A stretch of 64,000 nt of DNA from Coptis chinensis (GCA_015680905.1 CM027380.1:10124001-10188000), one strand, 5' to 3'; positions 44,531 through 57,494 are shown, counted from the first letter of the stretch. The notes: a model not told the origin generated them from the sequence alone. Numbers and translations: made by a program.

Positions 44531-45086
44531 CTACTCCTTATTTGCGACGTAGCTAACTTGGACGGATGCAGAAGATTTCACCATGCGGCCCTGATCATTA
44601 ACCGCGACATTACCTTTAAACATAAGAAGCCTTGATATATAAGACATATGAATTGTCGTCATGGTCTTGAAATGTGCCTGGAAAACCGTTGTCCCACCAT
44701 TAGAAACCTCCCTTGTAGCGGTTTCCCAAGGTACTCCAATAGTTGGAACCGCCTCTTTTAGATGAATTGACTTCCCGTCTGCTTCTTGAGCAAACCCAGG
44801 AATTGCGACAAATCCCACTGGAACACTTGGATTTTGGCCAACATAAAGTGTACGTAACATTGAAGGCATCTTATCTAGTATAATAGTTGTGGCTGTAGAG
44901 TTTAAGGTCGATGAATATAGTGGTATTGGAGAGGTCATTAGAGAGTTTATCAAGAGCAGGAACATAGAATTCTTCAATGGAGAGAATAGGTGCAGAAGAC
45001 ACTACTGAGCCAATGCAGAGAAGGAAAGCAATGACGCGTAAACTGAAAGTGTATCCGGAGCAAGAAGAATTGCTTATATTTGCCAT
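44531..45086 (-). pseudogene. LEA_2 / NDR1-HIN1-like protein gene (copy C), nearly complete
   Basis: ATG at 45086 opens MANISNSSCSGYTF, then a signal anchor (LRVIAFLLCIGSVVSSA) and a LEA_2 domain: PILSIEEFYVPALDKLSN, NTTIFIDLKL, TLYVGQNPSVPVGFVAIPGF, GTTVFQAHFKTMT and FKGNVAVNDQGRMVKSSASV, ending VSYVANKE at 44531. About 185 codons, close to small NHL proteins, which are usually intronless. NHL proteins sit in the plasma membrane with the domain outside; some act in defence signalling. A single frame change is needed near 44900, between FIDLKL and the following part. It could be a real lesion or a sequence error, so this is called a probable pseudogene. Confidence 0.65.
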
Positions 45087-45189
45087 AAAGCTCTCAAAAA
45101 CAAAAGTTCGCAAAAGGAGACAAAACAAAAAACGCTGAAAACGATGTTGGACAACGAAATTTTTTGTCAAATACACAAGACTAATAACT

Positions 45190-46096
45190 TACAAATTAGT
45201 CTTGAGATCAAATTAGGATTCGTTTTTTTACTGAAGTAAAAAAATTAGATTTTTCAGTCGTTATCAAATTAGAAGGCACAATTTTTGTGACACACTTAAA
45301 ATTAATTCTAAAACCAGATCAAACCCCAAACATTTACGAACAGGGAAGTAAAGGTTAGGAATTCCAGCCTAAACAATCTAACGAATATCCTAATAAGTGA
45401 TCCCTTAAATAAAGCCAGCACTGGAGAAATTAGCAGGCACAAATTTGACCAAAACCCTTAAGTCGTGGTCATTTTCTACCCGTGGCCTTGAAGGGAGATT
45501 TTATTTCTTTGGTGATCATCCTTTAAAGTATTGTGATATATCATGATATCTATTAATCCATATGAAGTTACCCATGATGTATCAAAAAATGCCGCATACA
45601 AAAAAAATTGGGTTTTCATAAAGACACCACTTATTTTACACGGGCTGCCCACACCCAAACGGATCCTAAGACCAAATGGAATACTACTTGAAAATTGAAT
45701 AGACACCACTTAAGATTTTTTATTTTTTATTTTTTATTTTTTTTTTAAATTGTTTAATTTTAATTAGTTTGGTTTTATCTTACAGTAGACTCTATGGTGT
45801 CTTCCACTTAATTCTATGAAGTTCACAAGCTAAGGTCACCACTTTGAATTTTTCTATTTTCAAAACCAATGTAATCAAACAGTTAAGTTAACCTTTGGAT
45901 GTATTGCGAGGAAAGCAAGAAAATTTAATTTCTCCAATCCTAAAGTCTAATCCATCTAATGCCTATTTGTAGGATAATGCTTAGTCTGGAAAAGTAAGAC
46001 ACACAGTTCCATTAATTACTCCCGATTTTCCTTTATGTTTCCTTTTAAAAAGGCACATAAAACATAAACTCATTTATTTGATTTAGAAACTATAGG
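45190..46096. other. No gene recognised
   Basis: AT-rich, possibly the upstream region of LEA_2 copy C. A minus-strand frame at 45476-45709 shows no known domain. Confidence 0.5.
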
Positions 46097-46101
46097 ATTA
46101 G
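46097..46101. repeat. Left target-site duplication (attag) of the 12.6-kb composite
   Basis: attag is repeated exactly at 58740-58744, directly outside the two outer LTR ends. Confidence 0.85.
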
Positions 46102-46129
46102 TAATCTACTATCTATCTATATACTAAAG

Positions 46130-46923
46130 CAGAGACCTCTAATTGAGGATTTTCTCTTTCCTATGTGGCACTCTAATATGAGAGAGTTAGTTTTTTCTCT
46201 CTCCCATGTGTGACTCTAATACGAAAAGATAGTCTTTCTAATAATAGCCTACAATCTCACATATATAGAACCTCTTAGGAGAGTTTGAGTGTATTTTAAT
46301 TATTATATTTGGAGAGTTTGAGTGTATTTCCAATTTTTACATATTTGATCAAATAAAAAAAAAATTGCTAAAAAATAGGTGATTTGTAAAAGGTAATTTC
46401 CTATTACTTAATCAAACACTTTTAGTGTTCCAATTCTTATATATTTGATCAAATAAAAAAAAAGGTAATTTGTAGAATTCCTTATTACAAATCATACAAT
46501 TTTAGTGTCTATGATAAAACACCCGAATTTATTTGAATATATTCTTAACACGGCCTCAAAACATAGTTAAAAACAATTATACAAAAAATAACATCACAAA
46601 ATTTATAATATAAAATGAAAAAAAAAAATAACGGCAAAGCAATAATGACAAATATTTTTAAAATTGCTAAAAAAATAGGTGATTTGTAAAAGTAATTTTC
46701 TATTACTTAATCAAACACTTTTAGTGTTCCAATTCTTATATATTTGATCAAATAAAAAAATTGCTAAAAATATGTAATTTGTATAAACTAATTCCTTACT
46801 ACAAATCATACAATTTTAGTGTCTATGATAAAACACCGAATTTATTTGAATATATCCTTAACATGGCCTCAAAACATAGTTAAAAACAATTATACAAAAA
46901 TAACATCACAAAATATATAATAG

Positions 46924-46958
<35 letters not shown>

Positions 46959-46985
46959 CAATAATGACAAATATTTTAAAATATA
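46130..46985. repeat. Duplicated 5' segment of Helitron 1
   Basis: The stretch from the gctaaaaaataggtgatttg phrase to acaattatacaaaaaataac occurs twice (about 46365-46600 and 46665-46925), each ending in an A-rich run. The same layout is seen in Helitron 2 at about 51500-52085. Confidence 0.75.
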
Positions 46986-47945
46986 TATAATCTTGAATGA
47001 AACTAACGAAAAAAAACACACAATTAATGGGGAACTCAAAACCGGATGCAAATGTATCGAACTAACCTCAAATAATATTTAACGGAAAATCGAACCTGGA
47101 TGCAAATGCAAACATTAAACTAATTAAAAAGTAATTAATAGAAAATTGGAATATATATGGATACAACTGTATTAAACTAACCTCAAAGAATAATTAACGG
47201 AAAATCAAAACTTGGATGCAAATACATCAAACTAACATAAAAATAATTGTCGCAAATCGAAACTGGATAAAAATGCATTGAGCTAACCCTCAAAGATTAA
47301 ATTAATAGAAAATCGTAAACTGGATGCAATTGCATTGAATTAACATCAAAAAAAAAAATTAATTATTAATTGGAAACATGATGCAAATGCGTGGAACTAA
47401 TATTAAAAAATAATTAATGGGAAATCGGAAACTGGATGGAACCGCGACCTGAAACTAATCTCAAAAAATAAACTGGATGCAAATGCATTGAACTAACCTC
47501 AAGAAATAATTAATGGTAAATAGGAAACTGGATGCAAATTCATTGAACTAATCTCAAACAATAATTAATGAGAAATCGGAAACTAGATGCAAATGTAACT
47601 TTATCAAATAATAAACGAGAAATCAGAAACTGGATGCAAATGCATTAAACTAATCTCACAAAATAATTAATGAGAAATCAGGAACTGGATGCAAATGTAT
47701 TGAACTGACCTCAAAGAATAATTAACAGGGAATTGGAAATTAGATGCAAATGTATTGAACTAATCAAAAGAATAATTAACGAGAAATCAAACCGGATGCA
47801 ACCGTGATTGAACCGATCTCAAAAAAATAAATAACGAGAATTGAAATTGGATGCAAATCAGATTGAACTAACCTCAAAATATAAATAACGGAAAATCGAA
47901 AACCGGATGCAAATACATTAAACTAACCTCAAAACATAGTTGGGT
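46985..47945. repeat. Minisatellite array 1 of Helitron 1 (~55-bp unit)
   Basis: Irregular units of about 50-55 bp built on aactaacctcaaagaataat, then taacgggaaatcggaaactg, then gatgcaaatgcattg. Roughly 17 diverged units. Confidence 0.85.
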
Positions 47946-48479
47946 TATATGTTGTGGGAATGTCTCGGTAAGTATAGTTTTGCATTTAAAATGATGTTTA
48001 TCTTATCTCTTTCCGTATGATTGGGAACTCTTTGCTATTCAAGTAGCTACAATATATATGAACTTCACCTTATTAGGCAATCTCACAAAACTTCAATCAA
48101 ACTTCTATTATTAAACAACAAAATGAAGTTGAAGGGTTTTATTAAAGATGCATGAGTTATTTTTTTTTTAATGGAGAATAAGGTTTTCACGTTATAAGAA
48201 ATTTGGTTGAGTGATCAATATAATAGTAATATATAAAAGTTTTGCATATTTACAAATATTTTTCAAAATAATTAATATAATAACACCCGTTCGTAGATAA
48301 TCTTTGAAGATTCTACATAGTAAGTCATGCATAATTTAAAGAATAATTAATGGGAAATCGGGAACTGGTAATCTTCAATGATCCCACATAGTAAATCAAA
48401 CATAATTTACTTTTTATGTCATGTTTGCAAAAGGACACTACTGAGATGGATCGGTAGAGAAGTTGGTATTATACACCAC

Positions 48480-49985
48480 ATTGGATAATTAAAAGGAAAT
48501 CGGAAATTGATTCAAATGCATAACGGAGCTCAGTAATTAACGGAAATTGGAAACTTTATGCAAATGCAATAAACTAAACTAAAAAAATGTAATTAACTAG
48601 AAATTGAAAATTGGGCAAATTGCATTAAACTAACGCCGATAATAACTAAAGGGAAATTAGAAATTGTATACAAATCCTTGAAAAATATTTAATGGGAAAT
48701 CGGAAACGGTATGCAAATACATCAAACAAACCTCGATAATAATTAATAGGCCGAAATCGAAACTGGATGCAAATACATTGAACTAAACTCAAAAAATAAT
48801 TAACATAAAATAAAAACCGAATGCAACTCGCATTAAACTAACCTCATAGAATAATTGGTGGGAAATCGGAAACTAAATGCAAATGCATTGAAATAATCTC
48901 AAAAAATAATTAACGGGAAATCAGAAACCAGATATAATTGCATCGAACTAACCTCAAAGCATAAATAATTAGAGACTACATGCAGATGTATTGAACTAAC
49001 CTTAAAGAGTTATTAACGGGAAATCGAAAACTAGATCCAAATGCAATGAACTAACCTCAAAGACTAATTAACGAAACATTGAAAAATGGATGAAATTACA
49101 CTGAACTAACCTAAATGAATAATTATCGGGAAATTATAAATGTGATGTAACTGCATTAAACTAACCTCAAAAAATAATTAACGGGAAATCGAAAACTTGA
49201 TGCAAATGCATTGAACTAACCTCAAAGAACAATTAACATAAATTCGAAATTGATAAACCGCATTGAACTAACCTCAAAAGAATAATTAACAAAAACCAAA
49301 AACTAGATGCAATCGCATTAAACTAAAATAAGATATTAACTAACGGAAATCAGAAATTGGATGCAAATGCATTAAAATATCCTCAAAAAATAGTTAACTA
49401 AAAAATCGAAAGTCGAATGTAATCAGATCGCGATCGACCTCAAAGCATAAATGTCGGTTTTTTTAGCCTTTCACATGAGTAATTACGAAAGTAATTAGGA
49501 ACCCAAAATGAAAGTGAGTTTAAAAAACAGAGACTCTTTACATGTATGCAAACGTGATATAGAAATTGTAAACTATCGAACTAACCTAGAAAAACAATTA
49601 ACAGAAAATCAGAAATTGGATGCAGATGTATTGAACTAACCTCAAAGAGTAATTAACGCGAGATTAGAACCTGGATGCAAATTCAATAAACTAATCTCAA
49701 ATACTAATGAACTAAACATAAAACCTGGATGCAACTCAGATCAATTAACCTTTAATGAATAAGTAACGGATATCATAAAATGGATGCAATTGCATTGAAC
49801 TAACCTTAAATAATAATTGATGGGAAATCGGAAACTTGATGCAACTGCATTGAACTAACCTCAAAGAATAATTAATGAGAATTTGGAAACTGGATGCAAC
49901 GTACTACATTAAACTAACCTCCAAGAATAATTAATGAAAAATCATAAACTTGATGCACATGCATTCAACTAATAACCCTAAAATA
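48480..49985. repeat. Minisatellite array 2 of Helitron 1
   Basis: The same ~55-bp unit as array 1, about 27 units, broken by a short unique stretch near 49450-49560. A spacer follows each array (47936-48300 and 49980-50340); the two spacers are diverged copies of each other (tgtctcg-n-aagtatagttttgcattt, gattgggaa-n-ctttgctattcaagtagct). Confidence 0.85.
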
Positions 49986-50998
49986 TATTTGTATTATATG
50001 TAGGGGGAATAAATGTCTCGACAAATATAGTTTTGCATTTTAAGTAATGTTTATCATACTTCTTTTATTGTGATTGGGAATGCCTTGCTATTCAAGTAGC
50101 TTCAATATTATCTTCACCAAATTGGACATTCTCAAAAAACTTCAATCAAACTTCTATTGTTAAAACTAACAATGAAAAGAAGTCGATGAGTTTTATCAAA
50201 GTTTGATGCTTCCTTTTTATAGAGAGTGGTGCAAGAAATTTAATTGAGTAATTAATATAATTTTCATATCTCATAGCTATGCATAGTTGCTAATATTTTT
50301 TAGAATAATTTAATATAACGGCACCCGTTCGTAGGACACGTTCATGTGATAAATCTTTTCAAGTGGGAGTAGTGTATTCTTTGAGGATATGGAAACAAAC
50401 AATCTATTTTAGTGATTTGTACACATTAGTACGTAAGCTGAGCGGTGATGATTTACCGTTAAATCACCATAAATCTAATAAAACTATTATACAAGCTAGA
50501 TCGAGTTTAAGATAATTCTATTTGAAATTACGGATTAATATCCTAAACCACAAAGTGAAGAGTCTATCTCAATTTGATCCCTTAGTTTCCAAGTACTTAT
50601 ACACCATAATCGCTGCTCGGCTATACCAATTTGATCCCTTAGTTTCCAAGTACTTATGCACCATAATCGCTGCTCATTAACGTATTTCGGTTTATTTTAA
50701 ATAAAAATATATTTTGATTCGAAAATTTGCAGCTAAATCACTATAAATCTAAAAAAACTATTATACAAGCTAGATCGAGTTTAAGATAATTTTATTTGAA
50801 AATTATGGATTAATATCCTAAACCATAAAGTGAAGATGCTATCTCAATTTGATCTCTTAATTTCTAAGTACTTATGCACCATAATCATTTTGCTCATTAA
50901 CATATTTCGATTTATTTTCAATAAAAATATATTCTGATTCGAAAATTTGTGTGAGACATTTTATAAAGCCTTTTCAGCATACAAAATATTTAATAGAT

Positions 50999-51016
50999 CC
51001 CGGGCGTATGCCCGGG
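50999..51016 (+). other. Helitron 1 3' terminal hairpin
   Basis: CCCGGGCGTATGCCCGGG forms a 7-bp GC stem with a 4-nt loop, 8 nt before the CTAG end. It is the presumed termination signal for rolling-circle transfer. Confidence 0.9.
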
Positions 51017-52119
51017 TCCAAAATCTAGTGTAGATTAAAGTGGCGGAAGCAACACTTAATCAAAATCTACACTTTATAAAATCTTAAAAGTCTGACCTTT
51101 ATTAATAATCACTCAATAATTCATAATACATCTACTATCTATATACTAAAGCAGAGACCTCTAATTGAGGATTTTCTCTTTCCTATGTGGCACTCTAATA
51201 TGAGAGAGTTAGTTTTTTTTCTCTCCTATGTGGCACTATAATATGAAAGATAGTCTTTTTAATAGCCAGCCAGAGACCTCTAATTGAGGATTTTCTCTTT
51301 CCTATGTGGCACTCTAATATGAGAGAGAGTTAGTTTTTCTCTCCTATGTGGCACTATAATATGAAATATAGTCTTTTTTCTAATAGCCTACAATCTCACA
51401 TACATAGAACCCCTTAGGAGAGTTTGAGTGTATTTCTAATTATTATATTTGAGAGTTTGAGTGTATTTCCAATTCTTACATATTTGATCAAATAAAAAAA
51501 AAATTGCTAAAAAATAGGTGATTTGTAAAAGGTAATTTCCTATTATGAATCAAACACTTTTAAGTGTTCCAATTTTATATATTTGATCAAATAAAAAAAA
51601 AATAGGTAATTTGTAAAATTCCTTATTACAAATCATACAATTTTAGTGTCTATGATAAAACACCTAATTTATTTCAAATATATTCTTAACACGACCTCAA
51701 AACATAGTTAAAAACAATTATACAAAAAATAACATCACAAAATATATAATAGAAAATGAAAAAAAAATAACGGTAAAGCAATAATGACAAATATTTTTAA
51801 AAATTGCTAAAAAATAGGTGATTTGTAAAAAGTAATTTTCTATTATTTAATCAAACACTTTTAGTGTTCCAATTCTTATATATTTGATCAAATAAAAAAA
51901 ATTGCTAAAAATATGTAATTTGTATAAACTAATTCCTTACTACAAATCATACAATTTTAGTGTCTATGATAAAACACCTAACTTATTTGAATATATCCTT
52001 AACATGGCCTCAAAACATAGTTAAAAATAATTATACAAAAAAACATTAACATATACAAATATATAAAAAAAAAAAAAAAAAAAAAGCAATAATGACAAAT
52101 ATTTTAAAATATATATAAT

Positions 52120-53040
52120 CTTCGAATGAAACTAACGTAAAAAACAATTAATGGGAACCGAAAACTGGATGCAAATGTATCTAACTAACCTCAAATAGTA
52201 TTTAACGGAAAATCGAAACCTGGATGCAAATGCAAACATTAAACTAATCTTAAAAAGTAATTAATAGAAAATTGGAATATATATGGATGCTGTATTAAAC
52301 TAACCTCAAAGAATAATTAACGAAAATCAAAACTTGGATGCAAATACATCAAACTAACATAAAAAATAATTGTCGGCAAAATAAACTGGATGCAAATGCA
52401 TTGAGCTAACCCTCAAAGATTAAATTAATAGAAAATCGAAACTGGATGCAATTGCATTGAATTAAATCAAAAAAAAAAATTAATTATTAATTGGAAACAT
52501 GATGCAAATCGTGGAACTAATATTAAAAAATAATTAATGGAAATCGAAACCGGATGGAACTGATTTGAACTAATCTCAAAATAAACCTGGATGCAAATGC
52601 ATTGAACTAACCTCAAGAAATAATTAATGGTAAATAGGAAACTGGATGCAAATTCATTGAACTAATCTCAAACAATAATTAATGAGAAATCGAAACTAGA
52701 TGCAAATGTAACTTTATCAAATAATAAGCGAGAAATCGAAATGGATGCAAATGCATTAAACTAATCTCACAGAATAATTAATGGGAAATCGAAACTGGAT
52801 GCAAATGTATTGAATCGACCTCAAAGAATAATTAATGTGGAATTGGAAATTAGATGCAAATGTATTGAACTAATCAAAAAAGAATAATTAACAAGAAATC
52901 GAACCGGATGCAAATCGCATTGAACCGATCTCAAAAAATAAATAACGGAATTGAAAATTGGATGCAATTTGTATTGAACTAACCTCAAAATATAAATAAT
53001 GGAAAAATCAGAAAACCGGTGCAAATACATTAAACTAACC
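52120..53040. repeat. Minisatellite array 1 of Helitron 2
   Basis: ~55-bp units aligned unit by unit with array 1 of Helitron 1, with many small indels. Confidence 0.85.
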
Positions 53041-53599
53041 TCAAAAACATAGTTGGGTTATATATTGTGGGAATGTCTCGGTAAGTATAATTTTGCATTT
53101 AAAATGATGTTTATCTTATCTCTTCCCCGATGATTGGGAACTCTTTGCTATTCAAGTAGCTACAATATATATGAACTTCACCTTATTAGGCAATCTCACA
53201 AAACTTCAATCAAACTTCTATTATTAAACAACAAAATGAAGTTGAAGGGTTTTATTAAAGGTACATGAGTTATTTTTTTTTAATGGAGAATAAGGTTTTC
53301 ACGTTATAAGAAATTTGGTTGAGTGATCAATATAATATTAATATATAAAAGTTTTGTATATTTACAAATATTTTTCAAAATAATTAATATAACAACACCC
53401 GTTCGTAGATAATCTTTGAAGATTCTACATAGTAAGTCATGCATAATTTAAAGAATAATTAATGGGAAATCAGGAACTGGTAATCTTCAATGATCACACA
53501 TAGTAAATCAAACATAATTGACTTTTTATGTCATGTTTGCAAAGACACTCTGAGATGGATCAAATTAGAAGTTGGTATTATACACCACATTGGATAATT

Positions 53600-55085
53600 A
53601 AAAGAAAATCGAATTGGAAATTGATTCAAATGCATAACCGAGCTCAAAGAGTAATTAACGGAAAATTGGAAACTTTATGCAAATGCAATAAACTGAACTA
53701 AAAAGTAATTAACTAGAAATTGAAAACTGGTGCAATTGCATTAAACTAACGTCCGATAATAACTAAAGGAAATTAGAAATTGTATACAAATCCTTGAAAA
53801 ATATTTATGGGAAATCGAAACGGTATGCAAATACATCAAACAAACCTCTCAGATAATAATTAATAGGCCGAGAAATCGAAACCGAATGCAAATACATTGA
53901 ACTAAACTCAAAAAATAATTAACATAAAATAAAAACTAATGCAACCGTGCATTAAACTAACCTCATAGAATAATTGGTGGAAATCGGAAACTAAATGCAA
54001 ATGCATTGAAATAATCTCAAAAATAATTAACGGAAATTAGAAACCAGATATAATTGCATCGGACTAACTTCAAAGCATAAATAATCAGAGACTAGATGCA
54101 TATGTATTGAACTAACCTTAAAGAGTTATTAACGGGAAATCGAAAACTAGATCCAAATGCAATGAACTAATCTCAAAGGCTAATTAACGAAACATTGAAA
54201 AATGGATGAAACTACACTGAACTAACCTAAATGAATAATTATCGGGAAATTATAAATGTGATGTAACTGCATTGAACTAACCTCAAAAAATAATTAACGG
54301 GAAATCGAAAACTTTATACAAATGTATTGAACTAACCTCAAAGAACAATTAACATAAATTCGGAAATTGGATGCAACTGCATTGAACTAACCTCAAAGAA
54401 TAATTAACAAAAAACCAAAAACTAGATGCAATTGCATTAAACTAAAATAAGATATTAACTAATGGGAAATCAGAAAATGGATGCAAATGCATTGAAATAT
54501 CCTCAAAAAATAGTTAACCCAAAAATCGAAAGTCGAATGTAACCGCATCAAGATCGACCTAAAAGCATAAATGTCGGTTTTTAGCCTTCTCACATGAGTA
54601 ATTACTGAAGTAATTAGAAACCCAAAATGAAAGTGAGTTTAAAAAACACTCTTACATGTATGCAAACTATATAGAAATTGTAAACTATCGAACTAACTAG
54701 AAAAAAAATTAATTAGTGAAATCAGAAATGGATGGGATGTATTGCACTAACCTCAAAAGAGTAATTAACGAGAGATTAGAACGGATGCAAATTCAATAAA
54801 CTAATCTCAAATACTAATTAACTAAAACATAAAAAACTGGATGCAACTGTACTGAATTAACCTTAATGAATAAGTAACGTGATATCATAAAATGGATGCA
54901 ATTGCACTGAACTAACCTTAAATAATAATTGATGGGAAATCGGAAACTTGATGCAACTGCATTGAACTAACCTCAAAGAATAATTAATGAGAATTTGGAA
55001 ACTGGATGCAACGTACTACATTAAACTAACCTCCAAGAATAATTAATGAAAAATCATAAACTTGATGCACATGCATTCAACTAAT
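53600..55085. repeat. Minisatellite array 2 of Helitron 2
   Basis: Corresponds to 48480-49985, including the unique stretch near 54570-54650. Confidence 0.85.
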
Positions 55086-56112
55086 AACCCTAAAATATAT
55101 TTGTATTATATGTAGGGGGAATAAATGTCTCGACAAATATAGTTTTGCATTTTAAGTAATGTTTATCATACTTCTTTTATTGTGATTGGGAATGCCTTGC
55201 TATTCAAGTAGCTTAAATATTATCTTCACCAAATTGGACATTCTCAAAAAACTTCAATCAAACTTCTATTGTTAAAACTAACAATGAAAAGAAGTCGATG
55301 AGTTTTATCAAAGTTTGATGCTTCCTTTTTATAGAGAATGGTGCAAGAAATTTAATTGAGTAATTAATATAATTTTCATATCTCATAGCTATGCATAGTT
55401 GCTAATATTTTTTAGAATAATTTAATATAACGGCACCCGTTCAGAGGACACGCTCATGTGATAAATCTTTTCAAGTGAGAGTGGTGTATTCTTTGAGGAT
55501 ATGGAAACAATCAATCTATTTTAGTGATTTGTACACATTAGTATGTAAGTCGGCGGTGATGATTTACCGTTAAATCACCATAAATCTAATAAAACTATTA
55601 TACAAGCTAGATCGAGTTTAAGATAATTCTATTTGAAAAATTACGGATTAATATCCTAAACCACAAAGTGAAGAGGCTATCTCAATTTGATCCCTTAGTT
55701 TCCAAGTACTTATACACCATAATCGCTGCTTTCGGCTATCTCAATTTGATCCCTTAGTTTCCAAGTACTTATGCACCATAATCGCGCTCATTAACATATT
55801 TCGGTTTTATTTTCAATAAAAATATATTTTGATTCGAAAAATTTGCTGCTAAATCACCATAAATCTAAAAACACTATTATACAAGCTAGATCGAGTTTAA
55901 GATAATTTTATTTGAAAATTATGGATTAATATCCTAAACCATAAAGTGAAGATGCTATCTCAATTTGATCTCTTAATTTCTAAGTACTTATGCACCATAA
56001 TCGCTGTTCATTAACATATTTCGATTTATTTTCAATAAAAATATATTCTGATTCGAAAATTTGTGTGAGACATTTTATAAAGCCTTTTCAGTACACAAAA
56101 TATTTAATAGAT

Positions 56113-56130
56113 CCCGGGCGTATGCCCGGG
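56113..56130 (+). other. Helitron 2 3' terminal hairpin
   Basis: Identical to the Helitron 1 hairpin: CCCGGGC stem, gtat loop, then tccaaaat and CTAG. Confidence 0.9.
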
Positions 56131-56247
56131 TCCAAAATCTAGTAAACACAACTAAAACAACTCTCTTAAACCCTAACCATAAGCCCTTATTTATACTATT
56201 AATAATAAAGCAGCAAATAAATTAGTGGGCTCACGGCCCATGGGCTT

Positions 56248-57447
56248 TGATAAGCACCCAAAAGCATAGTTTAAACCCCTTGGTAGTATTACATTTATGC
56301 CAATTATGTTTATAATAAATAAGAGTTAGTATTGTTTACATATTTTTGTGTATTTCAGGTCTTGAAGCTGTTTATGCGCTTAAATATGTCATTTTGCATG
56401 GAAAATGAGTTAAGAAGATTGCCGAGGAAGTTCTACATTTAAAGCCCAAGAATCATGAAGAAAAGCCTTTTTCAATCCCAGTCAAAGTCAATTCGGATAG
56501 AAAAAGAACATAAAAGTCAATAGAACTTCAAATGGGCATATCTTTGGACTCGTGCCTCAGAATTGGGCTTACTTTATGTCAAAACGACCGGCTCGGAATA
56601 AGCTTTCCAATGAACCTAGTCTTGCCTCAATCAGAGTTGTAAAAGTGGACGAAAATAGTAATTAAATAATTTCTAGCAGTCGTGGGCTCTTTAGACTTAC
56701 CTAATGGACTTTGAGCTCACATTAGAGGCCCAAAGTCCTCTTTTTTAGCCCATGCACGAAAATGTAACCCTAACTCTCTCCTATATAAAAAGGATTAAGG
56801 CTAAACTTAATACTCCTTTTCAATAAAAAGCTTAGTTATTTAATATTCAATTCTCTTCTTTAAATTATGTCTTATTATTATTGTTTAAATGACATGATTC
56901 CTATGACACTAGGCTAAACCTCCATTAGAGGAGGTTTATGAAGTCGTGTGAGAATGATTAATCTTTAGGATTTATTGTTTTGCAAATAAGAACTTCAAGT
57001 TTTTCATTATGAGTAACTAGAGATAGAGCTCATAATTGAGAACTAGAGCATAGAGCCACCACCAAAGAGATTTGTGGTGGAGTTATACTCTCTTGCTAGT
57101 GAAACCTCGATCCGAGATGACTATTCACTAGGGATTAACAAAGCGATTCGATACTAACTAATAGTAAATCGAATCGAATGGTGGATTAAACCCCTTTTAA
57201 TTCCTTTATTCATTCTCTAAATTTACTATTTTCACATCATATCTACTATTTTGACTCTTATTAGTGAAGTATAATTGCAATCTAGATTCGCATCCAAGTA
57301 GTGTACGAATTAGAGTTTGGCGAACACGACTACTCTTCTCTTTATCACATGATTTTGATGAGTTTCATCTACTGTTTTTCCACCATAATTTACTCACGAC
57401 ACCATATATTCACTATGCATCAATCAAACATCAAATATTACTTATCA
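56248..57447 (+). repeat. Solo LTR, TGATAAG...CTTATCA family
   Basis: 1,200 bp with perfectly inverted 7-bp ends (TGATAAG / CTTATCA). It is flanked by ggctt (56243-56247) and gactt (57448-57452), a 5-bp duplication with one change. The undisturbed target can be read at 58692-58700 (tgggcttga). It is the same family as the LTR at 30547-31850. No internal region is present, as after LTR-LTR recombination. Confidence 0.85.
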
Positions 57448-57494
57448 GACTTGACCACCGAATCTTGAAGGAAATGAACTCATGTTCTACATCA

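Larger units (their letters stand above)
46105..51028 (+). mobile_element. Helitron 1 (non-autonomous, minisatellite-bearing)
   Basis: 4,924 bp. The 5' end is TCTACTATCTATCTATATAC. The 3' end has a hairpin (7-bp stem CCCGGGC/GCCCGGG, loop gtat, 50999-51016), an 8-nt spacer, then CTAG. It is inserted between A (46104) and T (51029). These are the hallmarks of Helitrons, rolling-circle DNA transposons. No Rep/helicase coding. The interior is an internal duplication of array plus spacer. Confidence 0.9.
51131..56142 (+). mobile_element. Helitron 2 (same family, same orientation)
   Basis: 5,012 bp, with 5' TCTACTATCTATATAC, the same 3' hairpin (56113-56130) and CTAG. It is inserted between A (51130) and T (56143). 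The empty site can be read in the intact LTR near 58586-58598 (cacacataaacac). Layout equals Helitron 1: duplicated 5' segments, array, spacer, array, spacer, 3' end. It has an additional duplication of its 5' end (about 51155-51240 and 51268-51350). No coding. Confidence 0.9.

Noticed and set aside
46985-49985. CRISPR-like repeat array
   Set aside because: Unit spacing is irregular, there are no unique spacers between exact repeats, and the sequence is plant Helitron minisatellite.
52821-53030. 69-codon minus-strand ORF in Helitron 2
   Set aside because: It is made of minisatellite units and is not shared in frame with Helitron 1.
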